Assembly: GCA_004026145.2 (NCBI GenBank) | Contig: CP034986.1 | Span: 17,709,304-17,773,303, forward strand | Length of the DNA stretch: 64,000 nt | Reading direction: 5' to 3' | Source: Takifugu bimaculatus | Taxonomy: Eukaryota > Chordata > Actinopteri > Tetraodontiformes > Tetraodontidae | In this document: piece by piece, positions 38,395-50,388 of the stretch | How the letters are laid out: every line of letters begins with the position of its first letter | How positions within the stretch are numbered: position 1 is the first letter of the stretch | The notes under the pieces: model-generated | What the model saw: the letters and a program-made list of their open reading frames with translations, nothing else | Told to the model about the DNA's origin: nothing | Database searches by the model: none | Made by a program: the position numbers and the translations under genes

Positions 38395-38770
38395 ATTATA
38401 GATCCCTTTTGAATTCAGGTGTTCCAATCACTTTTGCTTCCACAGGAGTTTTCAGGAGTTGGGCCCCCTAGTTCCAGTCAAAGGCAACTCTTCATACTTC
38501 TCCTAAGACTTTTTGGGTAACTTCAAGATCCCAACTTTGTGGGAACTTTGAGGAGGGATCCTTCCTGTTCCAGCAAAAATACATGGATGAGGGGGTTTGG
38601 TGTGACTGGCCTGCACAGAGTCCTGATCTCAAGTCCCAAAGAACATCTTTGGGACAAATCAGAGCAGGCCTTCTCATCCAAAATCAGTGTCTGATTTCTC
38701 AAATGTGCTCCTGGAAGAATGGTCAAAAATTCCCATAAACACACTCCTAAACCTTAAGGCGAGCATTTTA
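38395..38770 (+). mobile_element. Tc1/mariner transposase fragment
   Basis: The + strand reads MDEGVWCDWPAQSPDLK. This contains the DWPAQSPDLNPIE-type block around the second catalytic acid of Tc1-like transposases. In shifted frames, LLEEWSKIPINTLLNL-type sequence follows (ctggaagaatggtcaaaaattcccataaacac). The preceding 'ttcaggtgttccaatcacttttg' is also typical of this fish family. Multiple frameshifts; both termini are missing. Confidence 0.7.
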
Positions 38771-41700
38771 CTCTAACCTTGCAATTACACTTAGTTGGAT
38801 TTATTGTATTTGTAAAGACAATTAGCACATTAATTACAATTTATCACATTTTTTTTTAGCAAACCTGATGTTGTACAGTGTGCACTGCTCTTTCCCCCTA
38901 TTTTATTTGCTTTATAATTGCCATTAGTTGTCTTATTTGTTCTTTAGCTGTGTTAATGTGCTGGTATTGCAACAAGAGATCCTTGAATCCTCCAACTTGT
39001 CTTGCTATTTACTCCAGGAAAGTACTGCACCATCACTGTCTATAAAGCTCATGCTGGTTGGATGTAACATTTCTAAAGGTGCTTGTGTTTGACTGATTGT
39101 AGATATGCCCCCATGTCTGGGAGGTATTATTGTCATGTTACTTCTACAGCAGGCTTCAGCATTCCCCTCAGATTCTAATTACAAATAAATGCTTAATGAT
39201 AATGACTAAAGTCCGAGAAGATGAAACCATAAATCGTCTTGATTCCCTCCCTCATGTTGGGCGGTAACATAAGTCAAATGTTGCCAGATTCTTTCAGACT
39301 TATGTGGATACATTTCCATGGCGTTGTAACCTGCTGTCCAACACCTTGTTCATCATAATGCACATATTACAGTAGTTCAGAATCTTGCTTATGTTCGTAT
39401 AATAAATTTGTTCCCAATGCAAACATTGACTGCTTGTTTTTCTTCAGCTATTTTATTCACATCTTTGAAAATGTGAAAACAATTGCTCTGCAAGTCTGGG
39501 CAAACACCTGGCTTTTGTGTGACCGTGTTTACATACTTATCGCATACATGCTTACATAGTTACCTCACAAACCTCATTCACTTAACCTCATATTTCCCAT
39601 GCTAGACGACTGGTCAACAAGGTCAGAGTTAGCAGCATACGGTACAATAGTGCCCTAATGGCACCTTGATTACCACAGTCACAGTTTTAATTGGTTGTGG
39701 GTTATGAAGATATACAATTATGTATGGATGGGGCTCGTGAACACATCTGAAGTTTATGATTGCGGTGCAAAACACTGTCATTAGTAGACAGGGCTTCGCA
39801 CCCACGCGTGATCCGTGGCCACGCAGTCACGATATCGAGTTGGAGAAGAGGTGACACCAGCATGCTAATTAACGAGCAGAATGAGCTTTGAACAGTTATT
39901 GATGTGCTGCTAATCGTTTCAGCGCTTTGATTTGGGACCATGTAAAAATGCTGCTGACGGTTTTTTTTTTCTTCCCAGTGAGCAGATTCCGACATGTGAA
40001 TATCGAGCCATTAATCTTTAAAAACTTAAAGTAAGGCCTGTCGTGGTTGCAAGAAATTTAATTTGTCAGCAGATCTCTATTGGCGATGCCTTTTTTGTGT
40101 GTGTGGTGGGGGTCAAATCATCTACTCTGTGTGGAGGGGAAACACATTGTGCTGCTCAAGTGCTATGCAAATGGTGGAGAAAATTTGACATTATGGAATC
40201 AGACAGGGGCTGTTGGGCCTGCCACGTATCAATAATGAGGGATGAGCTGCAGCTCCCACATGTTTGGGCTTCATCTTGAGAGGATTCATTTCTGGTACCC
40301 TCAGCGGGTTTCTCACAAAGCCTTTAGTCTTATGCGGAATGTCAAAGCTTTTATTACACTATGTTTTTTCTCTGTTCTTGGCATTTGACAAATGCAGACA
40401 CAGTGCAGAATCATGAAATGAAAAATGCATAGGGCAGGGGATTTTCAAGGCATGTTCGGGACGATTAAGGAAGGTAAGTGCACCCGGACACACATAGCAC
40501 TCCCTCAGGACCCTCTAGGTAATTCCACAAGGGTAGAATTACAATTAACAGATAACAGAAAGAAAAACGGGGGACAAACGTGATGATTTGGGGGAATCAC
40601 TCATGCTGCAACGAGGAAATTGTTTATCACTGTTGGAATAAGATCAAAACTACATCGCACATTCCAGGAGTTTGGCTCCCATCAGAGGAGCAGGTTGGTA
40701 AAATCCAGGAGGGATTGACGAATACATTTCTGCAGCACAGTTAATCGCGTGAAATCGCTCTTCAATTAGTCACATCTGTCAGCCACAAGGGCACGCTTAC
40801 TTTCTGCTGCCTCGTCCTGAACCTGCCATTCCATCGGAGCGTGCCAGAGGCAGATGAGTGTGGCTCCTGTCCCAGTGCACAAGGGCTCTTTCGGTGAGTC
40901 TAATTTCTCTCCAAGCAGGGCTTTGGGACTCTTTACCGACAGACTTAAACTTGGGACCACAGAGACACGTTCAAAGGACTCAGTATATCATAGCAACACA
41001 TCTATTTTATGGTGTATTTACTTGCAATGTATTGCATTTTGTTGTCATGAGCTACAATTTTTAATTGACCCTAAAACATCAGAGAATCTGTACCCCCCCC
41101 CCCCCCCCCCCCATTCAGAAACAATGCATGCCAGGAAGTAGCGCAAGCCCGGTGCAAAATCTCCTGGTATTGATCTCAGCTCCAACAATAGAGCTTGTAG
41201 CTCCATCCCTGGAAGAAAATGTTCCTTTTTCAAGCGCGGCTTTAGTTGTTTCGCTGCTGTTTACTCACACGCTGTTTTATTTCTGCCAGACTTCTTAAAG
41301 CAGTGCTTTTTTCCCCCCATGTTCATCAAGATCTCTGTCTCTATCTTCTCCCTCCTCACACAACTGCTGATATTTGCTGTCAGCGTAAGAAGACAAACAG
41401 AGAGATCAGACACGCACAAACCTATGCTGTGATCACCGGCTCCCCTCGTGCTGTTGGCTCATTCTTTAACCCACCCATTATGGTTTCATTTCCACTGAAG
41501 CCCCAAATACCAACCTCCTCTGATGATCCAAATCTAATTTTATCAGATGTAAAGATTCCATGTCCCATTGCTTTGCTTTGGTGAAAAGAAACATGAGCCG
41601 CGTTGCCTCAGTTGATGCATATTAACACTTGTCGTGGGTGCTTCAGATCTTTTTCAGGCACACGTGGCTCACTTTGGTCTTGGCCTCATCCCTTCTGGCT

Positions 41701-41984
41701 CGTTGTGTGGAGCCTAATGCAATCTCAGACGCTATGTTTAATGTATGTAACAGTGTTAAACATTTGAATTAAAATAAAAAAATGACATATCAGTTTCCAA
41801 ATTTCAAATTTTTGACTTGCAAAAATTCCTTGGGGAGTTTAAAGCCCAATTCTAGACACTTTTTTTTCTCGATTTTATGGTACCTATACACAATTAACTG
41901 ATATTTCAACATTATTTTCTGACATAATTTTATGAAAAAAATAATGTTTAAAAAAACACTTTCCTATATTTCTGGTTACAGGGT
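38771..41984. other. Intergenic DNA with a 20-base C run
   Basis: No gene was recognised. A pure C homopolymer of 20 bases lies at 41093-41112, which often marks polymorphic or error-prone sequence. Confidence 0.5.
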
Positions 41985-42520
41985 AATCAGTTTCTCAGGG
42001 AGGGGAGGATCCTCCAAGACCAAGAAGGGCCACCTGCAGACAGCACCATCATGGGAGATGAGGTTGGTCCTGTGAAGGAAGCGGTATCTTCCCCAGATTC
42101 TTCAAACCTCCCTGAGGCATGACACAGTCATATGGACTGAGGAGGCCAATCAACCTGATTCCACTGATGGTCCCATGGACAGATGAATGCATGGAGGACT
42201 CAGAGAAGAAAGCTACCAAGCTTAATTTGTTGGACTTAATCCAACAAAGCTGGGACAAAAGGTGGCAGGTCTAGCTGTTCCCAATTGAGATCAGGTCCAG
42301 AGGCTTCCCAGTGCAGTCTCTTGGACATCGCTTACAGCTCTGGGGATAGCAAGAGGGAAGAAGACAGCTATCCAAAGGTTGAGGAGGCAGCCGGTAGAGC
42401 TGTTGGCTCTGGAGTATGAAGGAGTTAAGCTATGGGCCAGGACAACTGGACTCTTGGTGGTTCAGTCCAATGACGGTTAGAAACAACCTCCCGCGATATC
42501 TTCACTGAAAGCTACAGTGA
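41985..42520 (+). mobile_element. Decayed C-terminal LINE fragment (endonuclease-tailed type)
   Basis: Translations in shifting + frames show a line of similarity to the C-terminal domain of fish endonuclease-tailed LINEs: FLREGRILQDQ, then VPWTDECMEDSEKKATKL, WDKRWQV, FPIEIRSRGFPVQSLGHR. The VPW...E..ER...Y..L...GW....PIEVG.RGF.A.S pattern is recognisable. Stops and frame changes are frequent, so it is an old copy. Confidence 0.5.
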
Positions 42521-43140
42521 CTGAGGATGGGAGTAACTAGATGAAATAGTTAGCTGATGTCACACAAGGTCCTCGTCACACTCTCAAGGCAAAATGGTGG
42601 ACTAAGGAAATTATTGTGTCCTATTGGATGCAGAACTAATCCATATTTCGTCAGATTTGTTGGAGGATGGAGTTGGTGGATGGTGCCTTTGAAGAGGAAA
42701 GAAATCCCACTGGAATTTTTCCTTACCGTTTTAAGTTGATGTTTTGCCATTTTCTGCTAGCAAAGTGCTACTTTGTGGTTCTGCACATCCCAAGAACCAA
42801 AAAGTTTCTTAGCTGGTGGGAGTCCCAGGTCAAATGACCCTGCAGTAGACCCAGATTTTAACCGGCTCTGGAGATCGGTAGCGGTGGGAATCGGCATCGC
42901 ATCAATGTGGCAAATTGGGACCCTCTTCCAGTGATGACGGATGACTGAACCACCATCACACCACTGTGACCTGCCATCTCAGCCAAAAACTTCCCCTGCC
43001 TCTCTTCAGACATTGTTTGCATTGAATTCGTATGCTATGAAAGAGAGAGTGCTAATGTTAGCTTCCATGCTTCCATTTTTATGTCACATTCCATTATTAT
43101 CTACTGTTTCTCTGGTGTGATTTGGACGTTACAATTATGA

Positions 43141-43980
43141 CGACATCTAAGTCGATGCACCAGACGGAAAAATACGGATCTATTGGCGAAATTGACTCAA
43201 ATGCTTATTGTTAGCAGGTTTACCCAGGTTGTGCACACACTAAGCCTAGTGTAAAAGGGGTATTTATAGGCAGGAGTATACTTTCGGGCAATTACAGGGG
43301 TCTAAAGGTGTTATGACTAGTGTGATTTGGTGATTAGGCACTAAATGAATAACTATTTAGAAAAAAGAAAATGATATTATAGTGCAGAAAACAGAAGGCA
43401 GATGTTAACGGACTTTGATCCTGCTGCCTACCTGTGTAAATCACAAATGGTCATTGGATCCCTACAAATTTAGAGAGTCATAAAGAGTCTGGCAGATTTC
43501 GCAATGTAGACAAGAAACTATGTTGTTCAGCCAATTTTCAAAGCACGGGCAAGAATCTGACGACATCTAAGTCGATGCACCAGACGGAAAAATACGGATC
43601 TATTGGCGAAATTGACTCAAATGCTTATTGTTAGCAGGTTTACCCAGGTTGTGCACACACTAAGCCTAGTGTAAAAGGGGTATTTATAGGCAGGAGTATA
43701 CTTTCGGGCAATTACAGGGGTCTAAAGGTGTTATGACTAGTGTGATTTGGTGATTAGGCACTAAATGAATAACTATTTAGAAAAAAGAAAATGATATTAT
43801 AGTGCAGAAAACAGAAGGCAGATGTTAACGGACTTTGATCCTGCTGCCTACCTGTGTAAATCACAAATGGTCATTGGATCCCTACAAATTTAGAGAGTCA
43901 TAAAGAGTCTGGCAGATTTCGCAATGTAGACAAGAAACTATGTTGTTCAGCCAATTTTCAAAGCACGGGCAAGAATCTGA
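43141..43980. repeat. Exact 420-bp tandem duplication
   Basis: Bases 43141-43560 and 43561-43980 are identical at every position I compared, all seven 60-base lines. The junctions share TGA immediately before each unit and at the end (atga/cgacat, ctga/cgacat, ctga/cggagc), which fits slippage or short-homology joining. No protein is recognised in the unit. Confidence 0.98.
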
Positions 43981-46900
43981 CGGAGCCACCCAGTGCCACC
44001 ACAAACGCATCAGGAACCAAGTATCTATTACAGATAAAACTAAATTTCTACCCAGCTATTTAGTTTTATCAGCTGGTTTGGATCTGTCACTGTGTTTTAA
44101 GCTCCACAAGGCCTTCCAGTTTGAGAAAAACATAAAATGTAAAGACAAGTAAAGAATGGACAATCAACTAACCAATGGTTATTTAAACAAGAAATGGTCA
44201 GAGGCTGGCAAAAGCTTTAATGCACGTTCTAATGAGGGGAAAAAGTGTCTTTTTCCATCACTCAATATGTTTGCTATGTTTTAGTTCTTTTTTTTTTGTT
44301 AATACATTCATCTTGAGAAGAAACCATTGTCCCTTTTTGTCTGCACTGTGGGTTCCGTGTCCTGTCTGGCATAAGCTTAACGCCACTGGCACAACCAAGC
44401 ATTCTAAAATACACCAAACCATGTACAATAGTCAGCACCTAGTAACTAGCATATAGACCTTTACAATAACCAACATGCTTCATAGAGTTTAAGATCATTT
44501 TTGGTGCTATCAGTTTATTTTGAGCTCTATTATTACGGGTACATTCTTATCCCAAATACACTTAATGTCTCTTCTATATATGCAGTAAAATTGTCGTAAC
44601 TTTAATCCTCAGCCACATTAAAGCCACTTTAACACTTACTTCTGAATGGTACATTTAATTTTACAGCCATCTCAGCCGCTTTGTATTGATGCATTTGTTC
44701 AAAATGATGCACAGTTACCTCTCAACCACTCCTCTAGCTCCATTCCCACAAATAAGCTATCAGAGTGATAATAACATAGCAACAGATCCCTTGTGATCAC
44801 TTCTATAAAATATTCCTTCTGAAAGTGCCGAGGACAACCGGTATTGAGACCTAACGTCATTTGCATAATGATGATTTGACAGTTTGATCCGGGGATCGAA
44901 CGACTCTGCCGTATGTGTCAACCAATACCGTCAGATTCAAATTGAACACCAGCGGAGGTCTTGACCCATTGTGACGTGTGTTAAATGAGATCCGCAAGTC
45001 CAATCAACAGCCCGATGAACACCATCGCAGCTCATCAGCTCCACTACATTAGGGAACGGCAGCACCGCATTAGACAGACTCACAATTCAGGGTTAAATAT
45101 TGGAAAATGTGGGCAGAAACAGCTTGCTGAGCTTCAAACTCTGAATAAACTAGCAGTTTCAATCGTGCGGCACTCCGCTTCTGTCCGAGAGCCCCATTGG
45201 AGAGATTCCTTGCTCTGTTTTTTTTAGAAATCCACTTTATTCTCTAATATAAATTGTGAGCCATGGTGCAGAAATTTTACTACTGAATTCTCCTAATAAA
45301 TGTCACATCAGTTTTGACCTTATATAAAATGTCTAAAGGGCGAGGGAAGTCATTCCGTCACAGCTGTCTCTCCACTGTGTTGAAATCCATTTGTCTGTGT
45401 TTGACTTTATCAACAGTGTTTCATAATTCATCCGCAAATGCAGCAGCAACACATCTCATGTGGAATAATTTACTGAAAATGGGAATACTGCAGATATGGA
45501 AATGGATCCATTTGAAGCCAAAAGTTTTCTTTATTAGCATATGATGCCTGCGCTGACAAGTGGAGTGTTAGCTTCCATTATCTCCCATGTTAAATTCAGT
45601 GGGGATTTTTTTTTTTCCAGACTAATGGTTTTGTGTGTGTGTGTACGGTGTGTTGGAAGGCTCTGACCAATTATGCTTAGGGCCTTTAAAAGCTTAGTAG
45701 GGCCCCTGATTGCATGATAAAGGATTTTTTCTTCTTGAGCAGTTACACTGAGTCTGAAGTTGTCGTCAAGTGCCTGAGAATTACCACATTTAGACAAGCT
45801 GGCTGCTCCTGTCTGCAGAGGAGTTTAACAGTCTTTTATTCTTACTCAGTGAATTCATAGTTTGGATGGACCAAGAGATAAATCTATGTGATGTGGAAAA
45901 TGAAGTAATTTTGCATTAGGCCGCAGTGCCGTGCTCTATAAACATCAGCCATTATGGAACGAGGGGTGTAGTGCAAGATTCAGAAGCGGTAAAATCTACA
46001 GCTGCAATTATTGCACTTAATAAAGACAAATAACACCAGCAGAGGGAAATTTTGGCCGATCAAATCTCCCTAAATTGTGTTTTCTTTTTCATTATCTTTT
46101 TTTTAAATTGGATTTTACAAGCCATCTAACAATGGGAGGACAAATGAAACATTACAATATATAGAAAACAGAAATAACAATGTAAAAAAAGACAATCAAA
46201 ATCGGAATAATCTAGTTAGGAGTTGAATCCCTGAGGTTTACAAAATAAAGACAATCTTGAATCCATCAAACACATGAAGGGGGAATAGTTTATTTCCAGA
46301 TAACCCGTCTTCTGGGCCTTCGTAAAATAGGTGCGTAGACTAGTTTTAGTTATACCATGATTAGCACAAGTTGTGAAACATAGAAATATCTTTAATAACC
46401 GCTCTCAAAACATGGTCAGAAGTACCAAGCCCTAAACCATTGGCCCAAGTATTCCAGGATATATAAGTGCAGACAGTGGATTTGGTTGGAATGACAGCTT
46501 TAAATCTAGCAGAGGGCTCAATAAAATCATCAAGGAGGGTTTTCTTAGGACAGAATAGGGAATTCCTGGTAGGAATTAGTGATGAAGCTATGAACCTGCA
46601 AATACCTGAAAAAATGTTTTTTAGGAAGCAAGAAGGTTAATGAAACAAAGCAAAAGTATTATCAGTGCACACGTCATTAATGCAAGCGATACGTACTTAT
46701 GCTAACGTGACAAAATAGGTCAGAAGACTTGAACCATTGAATAGCAAGGTTGACAACTATCTATTCAGAACAAGTAAATTAGTAATAAGTAGAATTGACT
46801 TATTAGGTCTCATTAAATAGAAAACTGATCTCCTGACTGTTCAGAGATGAACATTTTATCATGTTACTGCGGAAGCTCATTTTATATGCAATATTTGAAC

Positions 46901-49843
46901 CCCACACGCCATATTCACCTTTCAGGGCTCTTTCTAGCTTTTGTTGTGTGGCGCTGTGCCAAGTTTAAAGGACCACTTTGCTTTTGGGTGACCCTTTGTT
47001 CCCTGCAGCCCTGTGAACATTTCACACGTGGAAATTGCTGCGAAGCTTTGGCAGCTTATTCCTGAATCTGCGATAGAGACGGCTGCAGTTAGCGAAGGCT
47101 CATTCCATCTGTGGCACTCTGTTACCCCAATGGGCTGGGAGGAGTACGGGGCTTTTTAGAAAACGCCCGGGTCCCTCAAATGAAACAAGAACCCTGTGTC
47201 AAGTTTAAGTGGGCCTGTTTAAAGTTGAGGTTGAGGCAGCACATCGCCAAATTGCCTCCTCTCTCCACAGACAGCTCACACTGGTATATGTCACTTACAA
47301 GCTAGCCAGAGGAGAATCTACAGGAAGATCTCCCTGAGCCTGGGTAATCAAGGGTTGTGACACTCAGCACAGCAAAGGCCAGGAGTGTGAGAACTCTTCC
47401 ACTAAAGTTGAAGACAGATTGAATGCATGGACAGCCACAGAGAAAAAGAGTCAACACTTTTTGAGGACTCCTCCGAGAGGTTGCATTGATTTTCGTTCCT
47501 CCTCCACAAGACGGTTGCAAATCGCAAACACAGCTGCGTAGCATTGATCTGCGCGAGGCTGTTAAATATTGTCCATCCCAAATATTGTGACATGACATAA
47601 AGCGCTCACAAGAGAAACGATGGGGAGCCATCTGGGTCTGGCGTGTGCTCATCGCAGAAATTAAGGCAACACAATTAACGGATCGTGCTGTCCCGATTTT
47701 GTGTTACAGCAGTGGCACATGGCAGGACTTCAAAAGATTACAGCAAGAAGACACCGCTGTGATGGGGGGAACAACATGGTCGGGTTCTCTTTGTAACTTG
47801 ATTGTTGAATCAAAATCCGCTTTGACTTTTCTCTCTTTGTTTTCGCTGCATCTGCAGCAGTATGATTACAGATAGCAGGAAGTGAATATCTGTCCTGAAC
47901 AGCAGGAGTCTCTCCTGGGAGCAAACACATTTTTCCTGTATTTGGCTGTTTCCAGGGGTTAAAAATAAAAAGGTGGCAAACATATTTCACTATGACTCAT
48001 AGGATAGTGTCTACTATATATGCGTATATAAATACAATGTTACATAACATAGTAGGCTGCTTTAGCATTGGATCAAGGGTCAAAAGTTCCGCTGGAATAC
48101 AGAACATCAGCAAAATTTAATGAGCTCTTCCTTGGCACTTTATCAACAATTCTTAAAATTTATTAGATTTTGTTGCTTTTGGAGTTTGCTTGCCGCTTGC
48201 TGTCACAAACATCCTCGGTGGAGGTAATAAATAGCATCTAAACGCTTTCCCTGGAGTTTTAAATCCGACCACTGCCAAAGAGATAGTTTTTAGTTTATTA
48301 AGGACACAAAACCACAAGAATTATCATTGGAAAGTGAAAGGGATGAGCGCTGTAGTCAGAGTGTGTGTGGTACCGAGCCAGACGAGGCTCGGAGCTCTTC
48401 ACATCTTCCAAATTCTCAGGAATACATTAATATTGTCCTCAAGTCCCAAAGTGACAATGGAAATGATATAGTTTTATGAGAAAATCACAGTAGAGGCAAA
48501 GGGTGGAACATGCAACGTTCTGCAGATGAGGAGTTGATGGGGAAAGCTGCGGCCCGTGTTTGGTCACACTCCTCCTTGACGCTGAAGTCCTTCAGGCTCC
48601 CCTTAAATCTATGAATCACAGATTATGGCTGCTCCATCCAGCGGCTCTTTGATCATCCACCAGCCAAGTCAGAGCCCGGAACAACTAATCAGGGATGCTT
48701 AATGGGAAGAAATGATCGCAAGCAGCCGTGCACACACACACACAGAGTCAGAAGCTTATTGATTTATTACCTTGGCAACAATCATCCGCCGGCTTCCTGG
48801 GTTTATTCTTTAAGACAGGTGTAGTATTTATGTCCAGAAGCAAAACCAAACCTCAGCACATTTTCAGAGCCTGTTGTTGTAAATTTCTTAACTCGACTTG
48901 AAGGTTGATGACAGTTTTTTATTTTTTTTACTCTTTTGAGTTGTGTGTCTTTGAAGATATCCCTGTTATTTGATCAAATATGTTATATTTTAAGGGAAAA
49001 GTATGCTGTATTTATATATAAATATGCATCTATGTATATATTAAGTATGGTAAGTATTAATACATTATTTCCAGAATTAAGTCCAGAATTGGAAACTGAT
49101 ATCCAGTTAGCAGAAATACTGGAAATTAGTGAGCAAAGTCTATCTTTAGTTGCATTATTATGTGCTGATATGCACCACAACAGCACAACCACAAGTGTGA
49201 AATTGCTTTTATACAACTATTCATGAATATTATTTATAAGGAAATATAATGATACACAATTATGGCATTTGTTTATTTACTAACCTACTTCTTTTCTCTG
49301 GAATTGTTACTGCAATGCTATCTTTATCGCACTAAGGCCAACATATTTTAAAAGGTTTTTTTTGTATATTTCTCCATATCGTCATCCATGTAAAATCAAA
49401 GTAACAGCAACACTTCTAACGTGTTCATGAGTGTGTCCATCTGCATGTTCCACACTGACTTTCTAGCTGCTGCTCTGGGCCCATTCTTTGTGTGTACCTC
49501 AACTCAATATAACAATGTAACTCAATATAACCACTCAATAGAAGATAACGTTCACTGGTTTTCATTGATACTCAGGGAATTTCAACAACTGTAATCAAAT
49601 TGAGTGGGGTGGATTGTATGTCCCGTAGTATGTCTTCTGTACCCGGTGCACAGGAACACGAGGGAATAATTAAAGTACAAGGCATGTCCAAAGGGTGGCC
49701 AAGAAACAAACCTTTTCCAGAGTCGGTGGCTTCTAATTAACCAAAGAGAAAGACTGGACGTGTGGAGGCATATTTCACAGCATGCCTTAACCTCCCCCTA
49801 AGTACTGATCTAATTATATTTTGCAAAGTTGTATGTTGCAAAG
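43981..49843. other. Intergenic DNA, no gene recognised
   Basis: Mostly AT-rich sequence with short open frames. A stop-free stretch on the - strand at about 46610-46365 has protein-like content but no family match, and may be a retroelement fragment. Small CA runs occur near 45640 and 48730. Confidence 0.45.
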
Positions 49844-50388
49844 TAGTGCTGTCAAACTATTAAAATGTTTACCAGCAAAAAACCAAGGAGGTTTTGTTGA
49901 TAACAACCAAGTAGGAAAGTATGAAGTAGCTTCATTAGAGCAGAGGCAATTAAAATAGTTAATCAGATTAATCACAGGGTTGATATCCATTAATTTCAAC
50001 CAATCACAATTAAATAACATTCATTTTAAATCTATGATAATCACATTTCATTTTGCACGAGAACACTGCCTCAACAAAAAAGAGAAAGTGGTTTGTTGCA
50101 AGCTGGGCGAGGCGCTAGCAGAATCTTTAACATGCTTTGTGCTAATGTGATATTTTAGTACTGCGCTAAAAGAAAACTCTTTGCTGCAAAGTGTGCATTA
50201 TACTGTATGTTAGGCGACTGTTTTATCTTGTTTTTTTTATTTGTTTATTAGTGGCTTGTGCTCCTTGTCACAACCAAATCAATAGCCTATTTGCACATGC
50301 GTAACAGTCGCTCATTCTCCCTTGTACATTTTAGATCAGTCATGATGCTGGATTAATCCACATCAAAGCGTTAATTTTCCCAGCCCTA
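49844..50388. mobile_element. MITE-like element with imperfect inverted ends
   Basis: Left end TAGTGCTGTCAAACTATTAA and, on the complement, right end TAGGGCTGGGAAAATTAACG match as imperfect inverted repeats. The inside is rich in attaatc/gattaat motifs (for example ttaatcagattaatcac). The 'gtgctgtcaaac...attaatc' signature is a widespread vertebrate non-autonomous repeat. No ORF. The superfamily was not determined. Confidence 0.55.
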
